This document shows, one piece after another, positions 1 to 8,415 of a stretch of DNA of 36,422 bases (positions within the stretch are counted from its first letter, which is position 1; each line of letters opens with the position of its first letter). The notes beneath the pieces are model-generated. The model was not told the DNA's origin, did no database searches, and saw only the letters and a program-made list of their open reading frames with translations. Source of the stretch: Pelotomaculum isophthalicicum JI (GTDB taxonomy: Bacteria; Bacillota; Desulfotomaculia; Desulfotomaculales; Pelotomaculaceae); contig NZ_JAKOAV010000035.1 in NCBI RefSeq assembly GCF_029478095.1, positions 1 through 36,422 of the forward strand, in the 5' to 3' direction. A program made the translations under genes and the position numbers.

Positions 1-124
1 GCGTTACTCACCCGTCCGCCACTAAGGTTACAATTCGCAAGCTTCCTCGTAACCTCCGTTCGACTTGCATGTGTTAAGCACGCCGCCAGCGTTCGTCCTG
101 AGCCAGGATCAAACTCTCCATTTA
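1..124 (-). rRNA. rrs: 16S ribosomal RNA, 5' end (partial)
   Basis: Read on the minus strand, this stretch contains the universal bacterial 16S 5' sequence (AGAGTTTGATCCTGGCTCAG, at 98-117), followed by the conserved region with GACGAACGCTGGCGGC and GTGCTTAACACATGCAAG. It runs off the left edge of the window near the GGGTGAGTAACGC block, around E. coli position 110-120. The mature 5' end at about 124 is set by placing the A of AGAGTTTG at position 8. The rest of the rRNA operon lies to the left, outside the window. Confidence 0.97.
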
Positions 125-282
125 TATCTGAATAGTTTGTTTTCTTGGCTCTTTTTCTTCTTTCGGAATGTACTGCTCGCTTCTAGCTTTCGCTTCGACG
201 AGAGTCATGTGCTTTCAGTAGCCGGTTGTCTATCGCCGGCAGTCTTATTGATGCGCTAATAAATTCGCGCCTGCAATTTATT

Positions 283-310
283 CTGACTACTGACTACTGA
301 CTTCTGACTA
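283..310. repeat. Four tandem 7-bp repeats in the 16S leader
   Basis: CTGACTA is repeated at 283-289, 290-296, 297-303 (CTGACTT) and 304-310, followed by a partial CTG. It lies in the transcribed leader between the rRNA promoters and the 16S gene. Seen directly; function unknown. Confidence 0.85.
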
Positions 311-330
311 CTGTGATTTCCATCCATCCA

Positions 331-350
331 CTGTTTAGTTTTCAAAGACC
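331..350 (-). promoter_or_regulatory. boxA-like rRNA leader element
   Basis: On the minus strand this reads GGTCTTTGAAAACTAAACAG, very like the TCTTTGAAAACT element found in Gram-positive rRNA leaders and spacers, which takes part in antitermination and processing. It lies between the promoters and the 16S gene, as expected. Just upstream (363-379) is a small hairpin (GCCGCT, A-rich loop, GGCGG) that may belong to the same leader. Confidence 0.55.
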
Positions 351-390
351 TCTTGCTCGTTCACCGCCTTTTTAGCGGCGACATCTGCTA

Positions 391-419
391 TCTTATCACT
401 TTTCACCGGCTCGTGTAAA
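391..419 (-). promoter_or_regulatory. Possible rRNA promoter P2
   Basis: The minus strand has TTTACA (414-419) and ATAAGA (391-396) with a 17-bp spacer. The -10 box is weak, but its position between P1 and the leader fits the tandem promoters usual for rRNA operons. Confidence 0.35.
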
Positions 420-475
420 CAGGTATTTGTTGGTCCATTTACCTTTCATTTTACCCGCGCCGCAACGTTTATTAA

Positions 476-503
476 TTTATCATAAGCCGTCGTATTCTGT
501 CAA
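476..503 (-). promoter_or_regulatory. rRNA operon promoter P1
   Basis: The minus strand has a perfect -35 box TTGACA (498-503) and GATAAA (476-481) with a 16-bp spacer. It is about 350 bp upstream of the 16S gene and just downstream of the yunB stop codon. The rest of 125-539 holds the leader elements listed separately and no gene. Confidence 0.6.
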
Positions 504-539
504 GGCGTTTTATAATATTTTTAACACAAATAATATTTT

Positions 540-1196
540 TTATTTGCCGGACACATTGCCCAAAATACCACCCGGCAACGTCACAAAGGTATCTGGAATA
601 CTGCCGACTATGATATTCTCTGTCAACGGCATTTGAGTAGATATTACCGCTTCGCCGGATTTAGACGGCACAACGATGCGCACGTTCGTATCCAGGTTGA
701 GGTAGATTGTATGCTTGGTCTGGTTAATACCGGCCGATTCGAATTTATCAGTTATATTAAACTTGACCGATCCCACTTGCATAATACTATACCTTAATCT
801 AGGCCCACTATTAGCGAAAATAGGAAATCCGAACACCTGGCCAATGGGAATGCTAAAAGACTGCCACCTCAAGTTTTCTAATGCTTTTTGCGCGGCCATT
901 GAGGTGTTTGACGCAATCCTGTTTACTCTGAGCGTATCAGCCTGCATCAAGGTTATTCTACCCTCGTTGTCCTTATGAATATATATCAAATCCTGATAAC
1001 GAATATTTTCACTCGTAGCCTCTTCATGTAATGACTCCTGGATCGCCTCGGTAACCAGCTGAACAGCTTTAACTTCAGCGACGTTAAAAAAAACGTCCCT
1101 TAATTTTATGTCCAACAACATTAATATTCCCATAAGGGAAATACTGACAACCATAATAATAAAAGCTTTCTTGTACGGCCGTCTTCTTTTAAACAT
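540..1196 (-). CDS. yunB: Sporulation protein YunB
   Basis: This 218-aa protein has a basic N-terminus (FKRRRPYKK), one membrane segment at about residues 11-28, and an extracytoplasmic domain. The domain carries hallmarks I recognise from YunB: an INQTKHTIYLNLDTNVRIVVP stretch near residues 158-177 and a C-terminal VTLPGGI segment. YunB is a sporulation protein of endospore formers, made in the mother cell and needed for full spore development in Bacillus subtilis; its biochemical role is unclear. The start is well placed, with GAGGAGGTGA just upstream of the ATG. It lies downstream of tyrS on the same strand, but a strong terminator separates them, so it is probably its own unit. Confidence 0.88.
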   Translation of the reverse strand: MFKRRRPYKKAFIIMVVSISLMGILMLLDIKLRDVFFNVAEVKAVQLVTEAIQESLHEEATSENIRYQDLIYIHKDNEGRITLMQADTLRVNRIASNTSMAAQKALENLRWQSFSIPIGQVFGFPIFANSGPRLRYSIMQVGSVKFNITDKFESAGINQTKHTIYLNLDTNVRIVVPSKSGEAVISTQMPLTENIIVGSIPDTFVTLPGGILGNVSGK

Positions 1197-1275
1197 ATAC
1201 TCACCTCCTCATGTGCCCAAATATCATATCAACATTAATTTATGACTGACGACGCGAAACGATAGCAGAAGGAAA

Positions 1276-1304
1276 TAAAAAAGATCTCTATATAAAGAGA
1301 TCTT
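1276..1304 (-). terminator. Rho-independent terminator of tyrS
   Basis: On the minus strand an 8-bp perfect stem AAGATCTC/GAGATCTT (1281-1288 and 1297-1304) is followed by a T run. It lies about 35 bp after the tyrS stop codon. Confidence 0.85.
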
Positions 1305-1337
1305 TACAACAATATTTTTTAAAGTATTTCTACAGGA

Positions 1338-2564
1338 TTATTTAACGATAAACTGGTGATAAACCTTTTTCCCTTTTTTAATCATCATTTTTCCGTCAAC
1401 AAAATCCTTTTCCTTAAGCATTAAGAACATATCATCCACCTTGTTGCCGTTGACTGACACGCCCCCTTGGGCAATCAACCTTCTTCCTTCTCCTTTGGAA
1501 GAAATCAACCCTGCCAGAAGCATTAAATCCAAAATTCCCGTTCCTCCGGAAACATGCTCCCTGTTTAATGTAGTTGTGGGCACGTTTTCAAAATTATCTC
1601 CGGCGCCGAATAAAGATTCGGCCGCGCTCCTGGCTTTGACCGCCTCATCTTCTCCGTGAATGAGCTTAGTAACTTCATAGGCCAGCACTTTCTTTGCTTC
1701 ATTTATTTGTTCTCCCGGCAGGCTGCCGAGCCTCTTAACCTCTTCCATGGGCAAAAAGGTTAACAGCGCCAGGCAGTTTTCCACGTCCGGATCATTGATA
1801 TTTCTCCAGTATTGATAGAATTCATAAGGACTGGTTTTCTCGGCATCCAGCCATAAAGCGCCGGTTTCTGTCTTTCCCATTTTTTTGCCTTCACTGGTCG
1901 TAAGCAATGTGAAGGTCAAACCATAGGCTTCCACGCCTGCTTTTCTTCTGATCAGATCTGTTCCCGCCAGAATATTAGACCACTGATCATCTCCGCCTAA
2001 CTGTATGACGCAATTATATTTTCTGTATAATTCCAAGAAATCATAAGCTTGCATCAACTGATAGTTGAATTCTAAAAACGTTAGGCCTCTTTCCAATCTG
2101 TTCTTATAACTTTCCGCCGTCAGCATCCTGTTAACAGAAAAATACACGCCTATTTCCCTGAGAAAATCTATGTAGTTTAACCGCAGCAGCCACTCCCCGT
2201 TATCAACCATGATGGCCCGTTCTTCATTAAAATCAATAAATCTTGACAGTTGTTTCTTAAAACACTCACTGTTGTGCCGGATAGTTTCCGGCGTCATCAT
2301 TTTTCTCATGTCGGTTTTGCCGCTCGGGTCCCCCACCATGGCCGTTCCACCGCCAATTAAAGCGATCGGCCGGTGGCCTGCTTTCTGCATATAGGACATT
2401 ACCATCAGTTGCAAAAAATGTCCCACGTGCAAGCTGTCCGCGGTCGGGTCAAAACCTATATAAAAAGTAACCTTCTCATTTTTCAATAAATTGATTAAAG
2501 GTTCTTCGTGGGTCATCTGCTTGATATATCCTCTTTCCAGCAAAGTGTCGTATACGCTGCCCAT
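1338..2564 (-). CDS. tyrS: Tyrosine--tRNA ligase
   Basis: This is a class I aminoacyl-tRNA synthetase that charges tRNA-Tyr with tyrosine. The catalytic Rossmann domain contains the HIGH-type motif HVGH in [13 protein letters not shown] and the KMSKS-type motif KMGKT. The C-terminal S4 RNA-binding domain is recognisable by [30 protein letters not shown] moved the start from an upstream in-frame codon at 2612 to the ATG at 2564, because GGAGGGCAGGAT lies directly before it and homologues begin at this point. The resulting protein is 408 aa, normal for TyrRS with an S4 domain. The M55 peptidase gene lies 70 bp upstream on the same strand. I see no T-box leader in the short gap between them. Confidence 0.96.
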   Translation of the reverse strand: MGSVYDTLLERGYIKQMTHEEPLINLLKNEKVTFYIGFDPTADSLHVGHFLQLMVMSYMQKAGHRPIALIGGGTAMVGDPSGKTDMRKMMTPETIRHNSECFKKQLSRFIDFNEERAIMVDNGEWLLRLNYIDFLREIGVYFSVNRMLTAESYKNRLERGLTFLEFNYQLMQAYDFLELYRKYNCVIQLGGDDQWSNILAGTDLIRRKAGVEAYGLTFTLLTTSEGKKMGKTETGALWLDAEKTSPYEFYQYWRNINDPDVENCLALLTFLPMEEVKRLGSLPGEQINEAKKVLAYEVTKLIHGEDEAVKARSAAESLFGAGDNFENVPTTTLNREHVSGGTGILDLMLLAGLISSKGEGRRLIAQGGVSVNGNKVDDMFLMLKEKDFVDGKMMIKKGKKVYHQFIVK

Positions 2565-2634
2565 ATCCTGCCCTCCACAAATATTTACATTTTTATAATA
2601 GTATATATACAATCCCGGTTGTTATCAAACATTT

Positions 2635-3462
2635 TTAAAACAACCCGGGCATATCGCTTATCCAATTCACGAAAAGCGACATTATCCCCATCGCATCAAA
2701 CCAGTCACCGGTAAAGGACACCTCCCTGCCCCCTTTTCGTATCACGCCGGGGATAAGGCATAAGGCGTCGGCATAACCGGGCCAAATTACTTCAATGAGG
2801 ATCTCCACGGGTGATGAGCATCGATAAGGTTGAAAATCACCATTAATGGCCCGTTGCGTGGCAATCTTAGCCGAGTCCCTAATTTCTTTCAACGCTACAT
2901 CAGGATGAATGTTAATGGCGGCGCAATTTCCTATGGCTTCTTTCACCGCCACTTTTTCCACATCCGGCAGTATAGTTTTAATCTCATTTATAAATGCGCT
3001 GTCTCCCGTGGCCAAACCAACCGGAATTCCGAAACAACCGGCAGTGACAGCGGTGATCAGAGCCTCACCGGCAGCAAGCCCGTTTATTTTCAAACTGGTT
3101 ATTCTGGTATCCATGGTATGGGGCAAAACAGCATTCTCCTTGCCGCAGCCGGTATGAAAACCGATCAAGAAAGCAAGGTTGCTCCGCTCAACAGAGTCCA
3201 ACCACATCAACTTCCGCTTGCCGCCCCTGATCAGAGAAGCCTGCCTCGCCAATTTATCAGGAATAATATTTTTTTTATTCCAGTGGATGTCCGACACGAT
3301 TACCGCTCCCGCGCCCCCTGCCAAAGCTCCTTCAATCGCGGCGTTCACCTCTGCCGTCATCTGTTCTCTCAGCCAATAATCTTCGGGTGGTTTATCAGGC
3401 CAACTGACATAACCGGTGACACCTTCTATATCCGCCGCAATAAACACCGTATATGACATCAT
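2635..3462 (-). CDS. M55 family D-aminopeptidase (DppA-like)
   Basis: This 275-aa protein begins with the family signature DIEGVTGY (residues 11-18). D11 and E13 of that signature are expected zinc ligands. Further conserved pieces are VSDIHWNKKN near residue 57, IGFHTG near residue 99 and LPHTMDTRI near residue 112. M55 enzymes (B. subtilis DppA) are zinc aminopeptidases that remove N-terminal D-amino acids such as D-Ala from short peptides. They probably recycle cell-wall-derived peptides and form decamers. Two adjacent ATGs follow GGAGGTAGTTGG; I kept the first. The gene lies between an M24 peptidase and tyrS, all on one strand, which suggests a small peptide-degradation cluster. The exact substrate is not shown by the sequence. 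Confidence 0.9.
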   Translation of the reverse strand: MMSYTVFIAADIEGVTGYVSWPDKPPEDYWLREQMTAEVNAAIEGALAGGAGAVIVSDIHWNKKNIIPDKLARQASLIRGGKRKLMWLDSVERSNLAFLIGFHTGCGKENAVLPHTMDTRITSLKINGLAAGEALITAVTAGCFGIPVGLATGDSAFINEIKTILPDVEKVAVKEAIGNCAAINIHPDVALKEIRDSAKIATQRAINGDFQPYRCSSPVEILIEVIWPGYADALCLIPGVIRKGGREVSFTGDWFDAMGIMSLFVNWISDMPGLF

Positions 3463-3569
3463 CCAACTACCTCCAGTTATTATTTTATCTACTTAAAAAA
3501 ACGAAGGTTCCGGCATGAAAGCAGCGAAACCCTCGACATAGAAATAACGAAATTTGACGCATCAATTAT

Positions 3570-4748
3570 TTAAACATAAATTATCTCTTCATCAAAAACA
3601 GTTAAATTTTCCAACCCGTCTTTTACAACTAAATAAGTATTCTCAACCCCAACCGCGCCATCCGGAAAGACGAACTTTGGTTCGATTGCGATAACCATTC
3701 CTTCTTCCAGCGGGATATCGAATCCGTGGGCGATTACCGGTAGTTCATCCAGTTCAATGCCGATGCCGTGTCCGACAAATGCCACAGGCTCTGGAAAACC
3801 TAAAAAATGCTTTCCGTACGCGCTGTCTCCGGCCATTTGCATCGCCACGTCATAAAGCTTACCGCAAGCCACCCCCGGCCTGGCAACCTTCTTTATCTCT
3901 TTCAAAATATCAATCGCTAAAGCGTGGGCTCCGGCCAAGTGGTCCGGCAGCTTTCCGTGACAAAATATTCTTGTCTGGTCTAACATGTATCCGTCCAGAA
4001 CAAAACTATAGTCTAACAGCACCGGCTCATTCCGGCCAATCATTTTATAGCTGGAACCCTGCGCAAATGCCGGACTGACCCCTTTCCCGCCGACAGAACC
4101 GTCGAAATAGCTGGGGAACGTATTTTTACCAGATAACAAATGAACAAAAAACAGGTCCTGATTCATTCCCCGCACTCTCATTAGACCGGAGTGTCCATTT
4201 TTTCGTGAAGCCGCCGCGATTATTCCGGTCAGTTCCAGCTCAGAAATACCTTCCCGCATGTTTTCTCTAATAAGTGAGAATATTTCCTCGTGGAGTTTCG
4301 AGATATCCCTGAGAATCTCTATCTCGTAAGGTGACTTAACCATCCGCACAGCGCGTATAAGCTGGCTAATGTCAACAATCCGGGCCGGCTCAACCAGCTT
4401 CTGGTAACGAACATAAAGGTTTGCGGGCAACACATCAAGTTCAAATCCCAACGTCTTAAACTGCCCGTAGCCGTATTTTTGCAATACAGCGTTAAATTCT
4501 TTCAGGCTGTCCAGGCTGATGACATTATCCATGGGTGATTCTTCTTTAGCCCGCTCCAGGCTTTTTTTGACCAATAACAACGGCTTGCCTTCCGACGGCA
4601 CAAAAAGATGAGAACGTTGAATGGTTCCTGCGAAATAAAAGAGGTCGGCGTTCTGAACGATTACTGCCCCGTCGATATCATGCTGTCTCATAGCGTTTTG
4701 CAGTTTGGCAATCCTTTGGTCCAACTCGGATTTCGGCGTGTAACGCAA
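3570..4748 (-). CDS. M24 family metallopeptidase (Xaa-Pro dipeptidase-like)
   Basis: This 392-aa protein has the two-domain layout of Xaa-Pro peptidases. An N-terminal creatinase-like domain (about 10-140) is followed by the pita-bread catalytic domain (about 150-390). The metal-binding residues can be placed: aspartates in DYSFVLDGYMLDQTR, the histidine in GHGIGIELDELP, and glutamates in IAIEPKFVFP and GVENTYLV. It should cleave dipeptides or the N-terminal bond before proline in the cytoplasm. It has a TTG start eight bases after GGAGG; the nearby ATG is out of frame. About 190 bp of AT-rich DNA separate it from the holin-like gene upstream, and the M55 peptidase follows downstream. Confidence 0.92.
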   Translation of the reverse strand: MRYTPKSELDQRIAKLQNAMRQHDIDGAVIVQNADLFYFAGTIQRSHLFVPSEGKPLLLVKKSLERAKEESPMDNVISLDSLKEFNAVLQKYGYGQFKTLGFELDVLPANLYVRYQKLVEPARIVDISQLIRAVRMVKSPYEIEILRDISKLHEEIFSLIRENMREGISELELTGIIAAASRKNGHSGLMRVRGMNQDLFFVHLLSGKNTFPSYFDGSVGGKGVSPAFAQGSSYKMIGRNEPVLLDYSFVLDGYMLDQTRIFCHGKLPDHLAGAHALAIDILKEIKKVARPGVACGKLYDVAMQMAGDSAYGKHFLGFPEPVAFVGHGIGIELDELPVIAHGFDIPLEEGMVIAIEPKFVFPDGAVGVENTYLVVKDGLENLTVFDEEIIYV

Positions 4749-4938
4749 AGTTCATACCTCCGCTCGGCAAAGATTATAATTTATTAATTTAATATTAAAT
4801 TTACATTACTATATTTATTTTATTTTGGCAATTATTATATTATTAAGTTAAGTTCGAGCCAATGATAAATAACCGGTTAAAAGGAGAAACCACCCGGCAG
4901 GTCAGGTGGCTTAGCATGCAGAATTGTAAACGCTCTTG

Positions 4939-5337
4939 TCACTTTTGTTCAACTTGCTTTCCCCACTCATCACCCATGGCATCCTTAATTTTACGAAGCG
5001 CTGCTTCTATGAGACCCTTAGCTTCTCCTTCAGTCAGCTTCAGTCCACACTGCGATGACCTGGCAAAAAGCCAGGCTGCTGCTTTCTCGTACTTATCCTT
5101 GCCGTGAATTTCCACGTAAACCTGTTCTACAAACCTAACGGCCAAAGCTGCCAGGTCCTGCTTCGCAAGCAGTTCTTCCTTAACACGCTGCATCTTCTCA
5201 GTACCCAGCCTCCGGCGCAAGTATTCAATAGCCATAGCGGACAACGCGGGTATAATTACATTTAGCAAGGTATTTGTTATATGCGAAAGTTCCAGAGTAC
5301 CGATGATACTCTTAATCAGACTTAATATTCCCTCCAT
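4939..5337 (-). CDS. Phage holin, LL-H-like family (solitary)
   Basis: This 132-aa protein has one N-terminal hydrophobic segment at about residues 18-40 and a charged helical tail. The tail pattern (AVRFVEQVYVEIHGKDKYEKAAAWL, then LTEGEAKGLIEAALRKIKD) is the one I recognise from LL-H-type phage holins, which often have a single membrane segment and this VEQ...GKxKYxxA block. Holins open the membrane for endolysins. No endolysin, tail or other phage gene lies nearby, so this may be a prophage leftover or a domesticated protein. A weak hairpin with a broken T run follows the stop codon (about 4880-4910, minus strand). The family call is from pattern memory only. Confidence 0.7.
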   Translation of the reverse strand: MEGILSLIKSIIGTLELSHITNTLLNVIIPALSAMAIEYLRRRLGTEKMQRVKEELLAKQDLAALAVRFVEQVYVEIHGKDKYEKAAAWLFARSSQCGLKLTEGEAKGLIEAALRKIKDAMGDEWGKQVEQK

Positions 5338-5553
5338 TTAAACCACCCAAAATTATATTTATTCTTAAAATATAATATTGTAAAAGTTACCATTGGTTAC
5401 ATCAGCAATAAAATATACTAAATTATGTTCCAACAACCATTCACAAGCGATGCCATCTGCCAGCCGGATGTCACCCAATTTAAAATAAGCATGTGGCTTT
5501 CCAATCTATGCTAAACTATAGTTAATGACAGGATCAATAATGGAGGTGACGTC

Positions 5554-6411
5554 ATGCGATGCTTTGTTGACTGTGTATACTGTTACCTCAAACAGGCGGT
5601 CACCTGTATGACCATTGCCGGAATAAACGAGGACAGGCAGTATCCAATTTTGTACGAACTGATGGACGACATTAAAATCATGGACAGCAGAAGGACCCCG
5701 GCTGAAAATTCAACGGAACTACTGCAAAAAGTATACAAACTAATAAATAATGATGATCCGTATTTAGAAGCGAAGAAAAAGTCAAATCTCCTGGCCCTTG
5801 AATTATACCCGGAATTGAAGGAATACTTGAAAGGGTCGAAAAGCAGGCTAAATGACGCCTTAAAAATATCTGTGTCCGGAAACGTAATAGACCTGGGCAT
5901 CAATAAAAGTTTTGATATAAACGCGAGTTTAAAACACAGCCTGAATACAGGTTTTTCAAAAGATGACTTCGGTTCATTTGTTAAAAAAATGAATCAAGAA
6001 AATAACATAATCATCTTGGGAGACAACGCCGGCGAAATAGTGTTTGACAAATTATTAATAGAAGAACTGGTATCCATGGGAAAAAAAGTGACCTATATTG
6101 TCAAAGGCGGGCCAGTGTTGAATGACGCCACGATGGAGGACGCCATAGAGGTGGGGATGGACAATATAGCCAGGATTGTAACCACCGGGTCAAACTATCT
6201 CGGCGCGCCTCTGCAAAAGGTATCGGAAGAGACCCAAAAACTGTTAAAGGAAACAGGCCTGATTATATCGAAAGGCCAAGCCAACTTCGAGTCCCTGGAA
6301 CATGAAGAGACAGCTAAAGATAAGGTTTTTTTCCTGCTAAAAATCAAGTGTGAATGTGTCGGTATAGTTGCAGGGGCAAAATTTGGTGATATTGTGTTTT
6401 TTACGCGGTAA
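5554..6411 (+). CDS. DUF89 / ARMT1-like metal-dependent phosphatase family protein
   Basis: This 285-aa protein starts with a cysteine cluster (MRCFVDCVYCYLKQA). It also has the core motif IILGDNAGEIVFDKLLIEEL (about 151-170) and later VKGGPVLNDATMEDA and LIISKGQANFESL. These are typical of DUF89, which includes archaeal AF1104-like proteins and eukaryotic damage-control phosphatases. The family carries out metal-dependent hydrolysis of phosphometabolites; the aspartates and asparagine in GDNAGE bind the metal. The true substrate here is unknown. A strong ribosome binding site (TGGAGGTGACGTC) precedes the ATG. It is the only plus-strand gene in the first 8.8 kb and converges with the next gene with a gap of 7 bp. 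Confidence 0.88.
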   Translation: MRCFVDCVYCYLKQAVTCMTIAGINEDRQYPILYELMDDIKIMDSRRTPAENSTELLQKVYKLINNDDPYLEAKKKSNLLALELYPELKEYLKGSKSRLNDALKISVSGNVIDLGINKSFDINASLKHSLNTGFSKDDFGSFVKKMNQENNIIILGDNAGEIVFDKLLIEELVSMGKKVTYIVKGGPVLNDATMEDAIEVGMDNIARIVTTGSNYLGAPLQKVSEETQKLLKETGLIISKGQANFESLEHEETAKDKVFFLLKIKCECVGIVAGAKFGDIVFFTR

Positions 6412-6418
6412 AGTAAAT

Positions 6419-7258
6419 TCATGAAAAAAAATAGTTTAATTTCGCGGCCTTGAATAAGAATATGAGCACAGCCACGGAGACAATCTGAACTAGGATTAGG
6501 TGGTGCGAGGTAATACCAACTTGCGGTACGAATATGCCGAAGTGACCGATTGCCCAGTTCAATACGATGATCATACCCACCCCAAGAGTTCTATAACGCA
6601 AAGGCATTTTTATGCCAAGAAAAAGCGCTACTATGACACTTACGATGAGATGATATGAACTGGCCAAGATTAACTGTAGTTTCCCCGGGGCGCTAAGCTC
6701 ATAGTAAGCGATTAGCAATTTAAAGAGTTGCCCGCCTCTGTTCACGGCGAAAGTAATGGCGCTTTCAATTGAGAAATACGTCAAGAGAATCATGAGAAAC
6801 CGGAACGGGAGTACTTGCCGCCGCTTTTTGAGACCGTTCCAAAGCCATCCGCTAACGGCATACACGATAATCAACCCAATACCGGTATAAATTGATTTCC
6901 ACCAAAAATGCTGGTAAATGCCAAGCGCCGCAAATAACCAGTCAATACAAGTAAAAATAGCGGCAAAACCCACGATGTAACGCCAGGAAAGCGAATAGGC
7001 ATATATTAGCACTGCCGAAGCGGGGATGATGAAGAAATTCGATATATATGTACCCAGGTAATTGTCCACGCCTGTGGGGAAAATACCCGGCATATAACGG
7101 TATCCGTTCGTGGCAAGTATGACAACTTCAAACGGGTGGATCATGCTGAATATGCTTAGATGCAACACAAGCAGCTTCCAATCTCTCCGGTGTAGTAATA
7201 CCACGGCTAATATTTTACCCACACTGGCTTTTTTAGATGCACGGCCGGAGCGGCGCAT
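6419..7258 (-). CDS. Polytopic membrane protein, CBO0543-like
   Basis: This 279-aa protein has a basic N-terminus and about eight hydrophobic segments spread over the whole length. The pattern of aromatic-rich helices with WRYIVGF, WWKSIYTG and NWAIGHFGIF resembles the uncharacterised CBO0543-type membrane proteins common in endospore formers. No catalytic motif is visible. The ATG at 7258 lies 12 bp beyond the terminator hairpin of the upstream hydrolase gene. Its only ribosome-binding-like sequence, AGGGG, lies inside that hairpin, so translation may depend on read-through transcripts or the start may be slightly further in. Function unknown. Confidence 0.6.
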   Translation of the reverse strand: MRRSGRASKKASVGKILAVVLLHRRDWKLLVLHLSIFSMIHPFEVVILATNGYRYMPGIFPTGVDNYLGTYISNFFIIPASAVLIYAYSLSWRYIVGFAAIFTCIDWLFAALGIYQHFWWKSIYTGIGLIIVYAVSGWLWNGLKKRRQVLPFRFLMILLTYFSIESAITFAVNRGGQLFKLLIAYYELSAPGKLQLILASSYHLIVSVIVALFLGIKMPLRYRTLGVGMIIVLNWAIGHFGIFVPQVGITSHHLILVQIVSVAVLIFLFKAAKLNYFFS

Positions 7259-7296
7259 AAAATATACATAACCCCTGGGTATATTGCCCAGGGGTT
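7258..7296 (-). terminator. Terminator hairpin after the LysM/SleB hydrolase gene
   Basis: A perfect 10-bp stem AACCCCTGGG/CCCAGGGGTT (7270-7279 and 7287-7296) with a 7-nt loop lies 29 bp past the hydrolase stop codon. On the minus strand it is followed by an interrupted T-rich stretch that runs into the start of the next gene. Confidence 0.6.
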
Positions 7297-7324
7297 CCCT
7301 CTAAATGAAATATACTATTTATAT

Positions 7325-8125
7325 CTAGTAAGTAAAAACATGATTACCGATAACCCGGCTCAAAGGTCTGGACCAAAGCCATGAATTCTTTGCATAATTA
7401 GCAAAGAAATAAAGCGCTCCGTTGGTCGGGTCTACCCCGCTCAACGCGTCCTTGGCCGCCTGTATGGATTGGGCACTTGCCGGGTTGTCAATCCATCCGT
7501 TCATGACCGGTTCGAATTGGTAGGTACCGTTATCGTATTGATAAATAACATCTTGAATTGATTTTGGGAAGCCATTACTGTTTAGCCGGTTCAACACCAC
7601 AGCGCCAACCGCCACTTTCCCGGCATAAGGTTCGCCGTCAGCCTCGGCTGTTATTAAACGGGCCAAAAGATCAACATCCGCCGATGACGGTCTCTGGAAG
7701 TTGCCACCCCTGTTTACCTGAGGCATGGGTGCTGCAGTTTTGACGGGTATGCCGGGGATGGCCAGAACCATATCCGGGTAGATGATGGTATCAATTAGGC
7801 CATTAGACCGCATAATATCCTGGTAGCTCACACCAAATCTCTGACCAATTAGATAAAGACTATCCCCAGCCTGGACGGTATAGGAAGCGTCTCCTCCATT
7901 TGATTCACCTTCCGGAACGTAAAGCTGCTGTCCCGGGTAAATCAGAGAATCCTGAATTCCATTAGCCTCCAGCAGGGAATTCAATGAGACACCATAATCA
8001 ATGCTGATAGAATAAAGACTCTCCCCGGGTTGTACGCTGTGAATAGCGGCGTCAGAAGCGGCTGGTACTGCGAACATCCCAAACGACAACAAAAAACACG
8101 CAACGATACGAAAAACAAAAATCAA
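7325..8125 (-). CDS. LysM-containing cell wall hydrolase (SleB/CwlJ-type)
   Basis: This 266-aa exported protein has a signal peptide (about 1-26), two LysM peptidoglycan-binding domains (about 28-71 and 81-124), and a C-terminal Hydrolase_2 domain. The last domain (about 153-266) carries the signatures ITAEADGEPYAGKVAVGAVVLNR and ALYFFANYAKNSW. This domain is found in spore cortex-lytic SleB and CwlJ and in vegetative wall hydrolases. LysM instead of the SleB-type binding domain points to a general or germination-related wall hydrolase. The start is TTG, seven bases after GGAGGGG. Its leader is a c-di-AMP riboswitch, which ties expression to wall stress and osmotic state. A terminator hairpin follows. 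Confidence 0.92.
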   Translation of the reverse strand: MIFVFRIVACFLLSFGMFAVPAASDAAIHSVQPGESLYSISIDYGVSLNSLLEANGIQDSLIYPGQQLYVPEGESNGGDASYTVQAGDSLYLIGQRFGVSYQDIMRSNGLIDTIIYPDMVLAIPGIPVKTAAPMPQVNRGGNFQRPSSADVDLLARLITAEADGEPYAGKVAVGAVVLNRLNSNGFPKSIQDVIYQYDNGTYQFEPVMNGWIDNPASAQSIQAAKDALSGVDPTNGALYFFANYAKNSWLWSRPLSRVIGNHVFTY

Positions 8126-8137
8126 TAATAACCCCTC

Positions 8138-8265
8138 CTCCGGCCTCCGAGGTTAGCTGACGGGTTCGGGTAGAGGGCACCCTACGATTTGCAAATCAAA
8201 CCGATTCACCCCAAAAGAACTTGTCCCCCGTACCCCGGGTTTTCCCAGGGATTCGGCCTTTTCCT
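8138..8265 (-). promoter_or_regulatory. Cyclic di-AMP riboswitch (ydaO/yuaA class)
   Basis: Read on the minus strand, the leader of the wall hydrolase shows the conserved blocks in the right order: GCCGAATCC, GGGGTACGGGGGAC, TTTGGGGTGAATC, a variable stem, then CTACCCGAACCCGTCAGC, TAACCTCG and GGAGGCC. These match the ydaO/yuaA consensus as I know it. GGCC at both ends can form the closing P1 helix. The class senses c-di-AMP and usually turns off wall hydrolases and osmolyte or K+ transport when the ligand is abundant. The 3' end lies just before the hydrolase ribosome binding site. Confidence 0.92.
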
Positions 8266-8269
8266 ATTA

Positions 8270-8297
8270 TTATACATGTTTCCCGTATGCTTGACTA
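8270..8297 (-). promoter_or_regulatory. Promoter of the riboswitch-hydrolase transcript
   Basis: The minus strand has a perfect -10 box TATAAT (8270-8275) and a weak -35 box TAGTCA (8292-8297) with a 16-bp spacer. It would start transcription a few bases before the riboswitch aptamer. Confidence 0.5.
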
Positions 8298-8348
8298 ACA
8301 CTCAATAAATGGTAATATAGGTTTTTAACGTAAACGCATTTAACAAAA

Positions 8349-8385
8349 TTATAACCACCGGTATGATGAAAGTCGGTGGTTATAA
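8349..8385 (-). terminator. Terminator of the small spore-type gene
   Basis: A perfect 12-bp stem TTATAACCACCG/CGGTGGTTATAA (8349-8360 and 8374-8385) is followed on the minus strand by TTTTGTT. It lies about 30 bp after the stop codon of the 38-aa gene. Confidence 0.75.
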
Positions 8386-8415
8386 AAGACAGCCTTCAAT
8401 TTGAGTTTTTACAGT

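Noticed and set aside
427-978. Plus-strand ORFs opposite the rRNA leader and yunB
   Set aside because: They have no ribosome binding site or domain and are shadows of yunB and the rRNA control region.
2830-3456. 208-aa plus-strand ORF opposite the M55 peptidase gene
   Set aside because: It is a shadow frame of a well supported gene, without start signal or domain.
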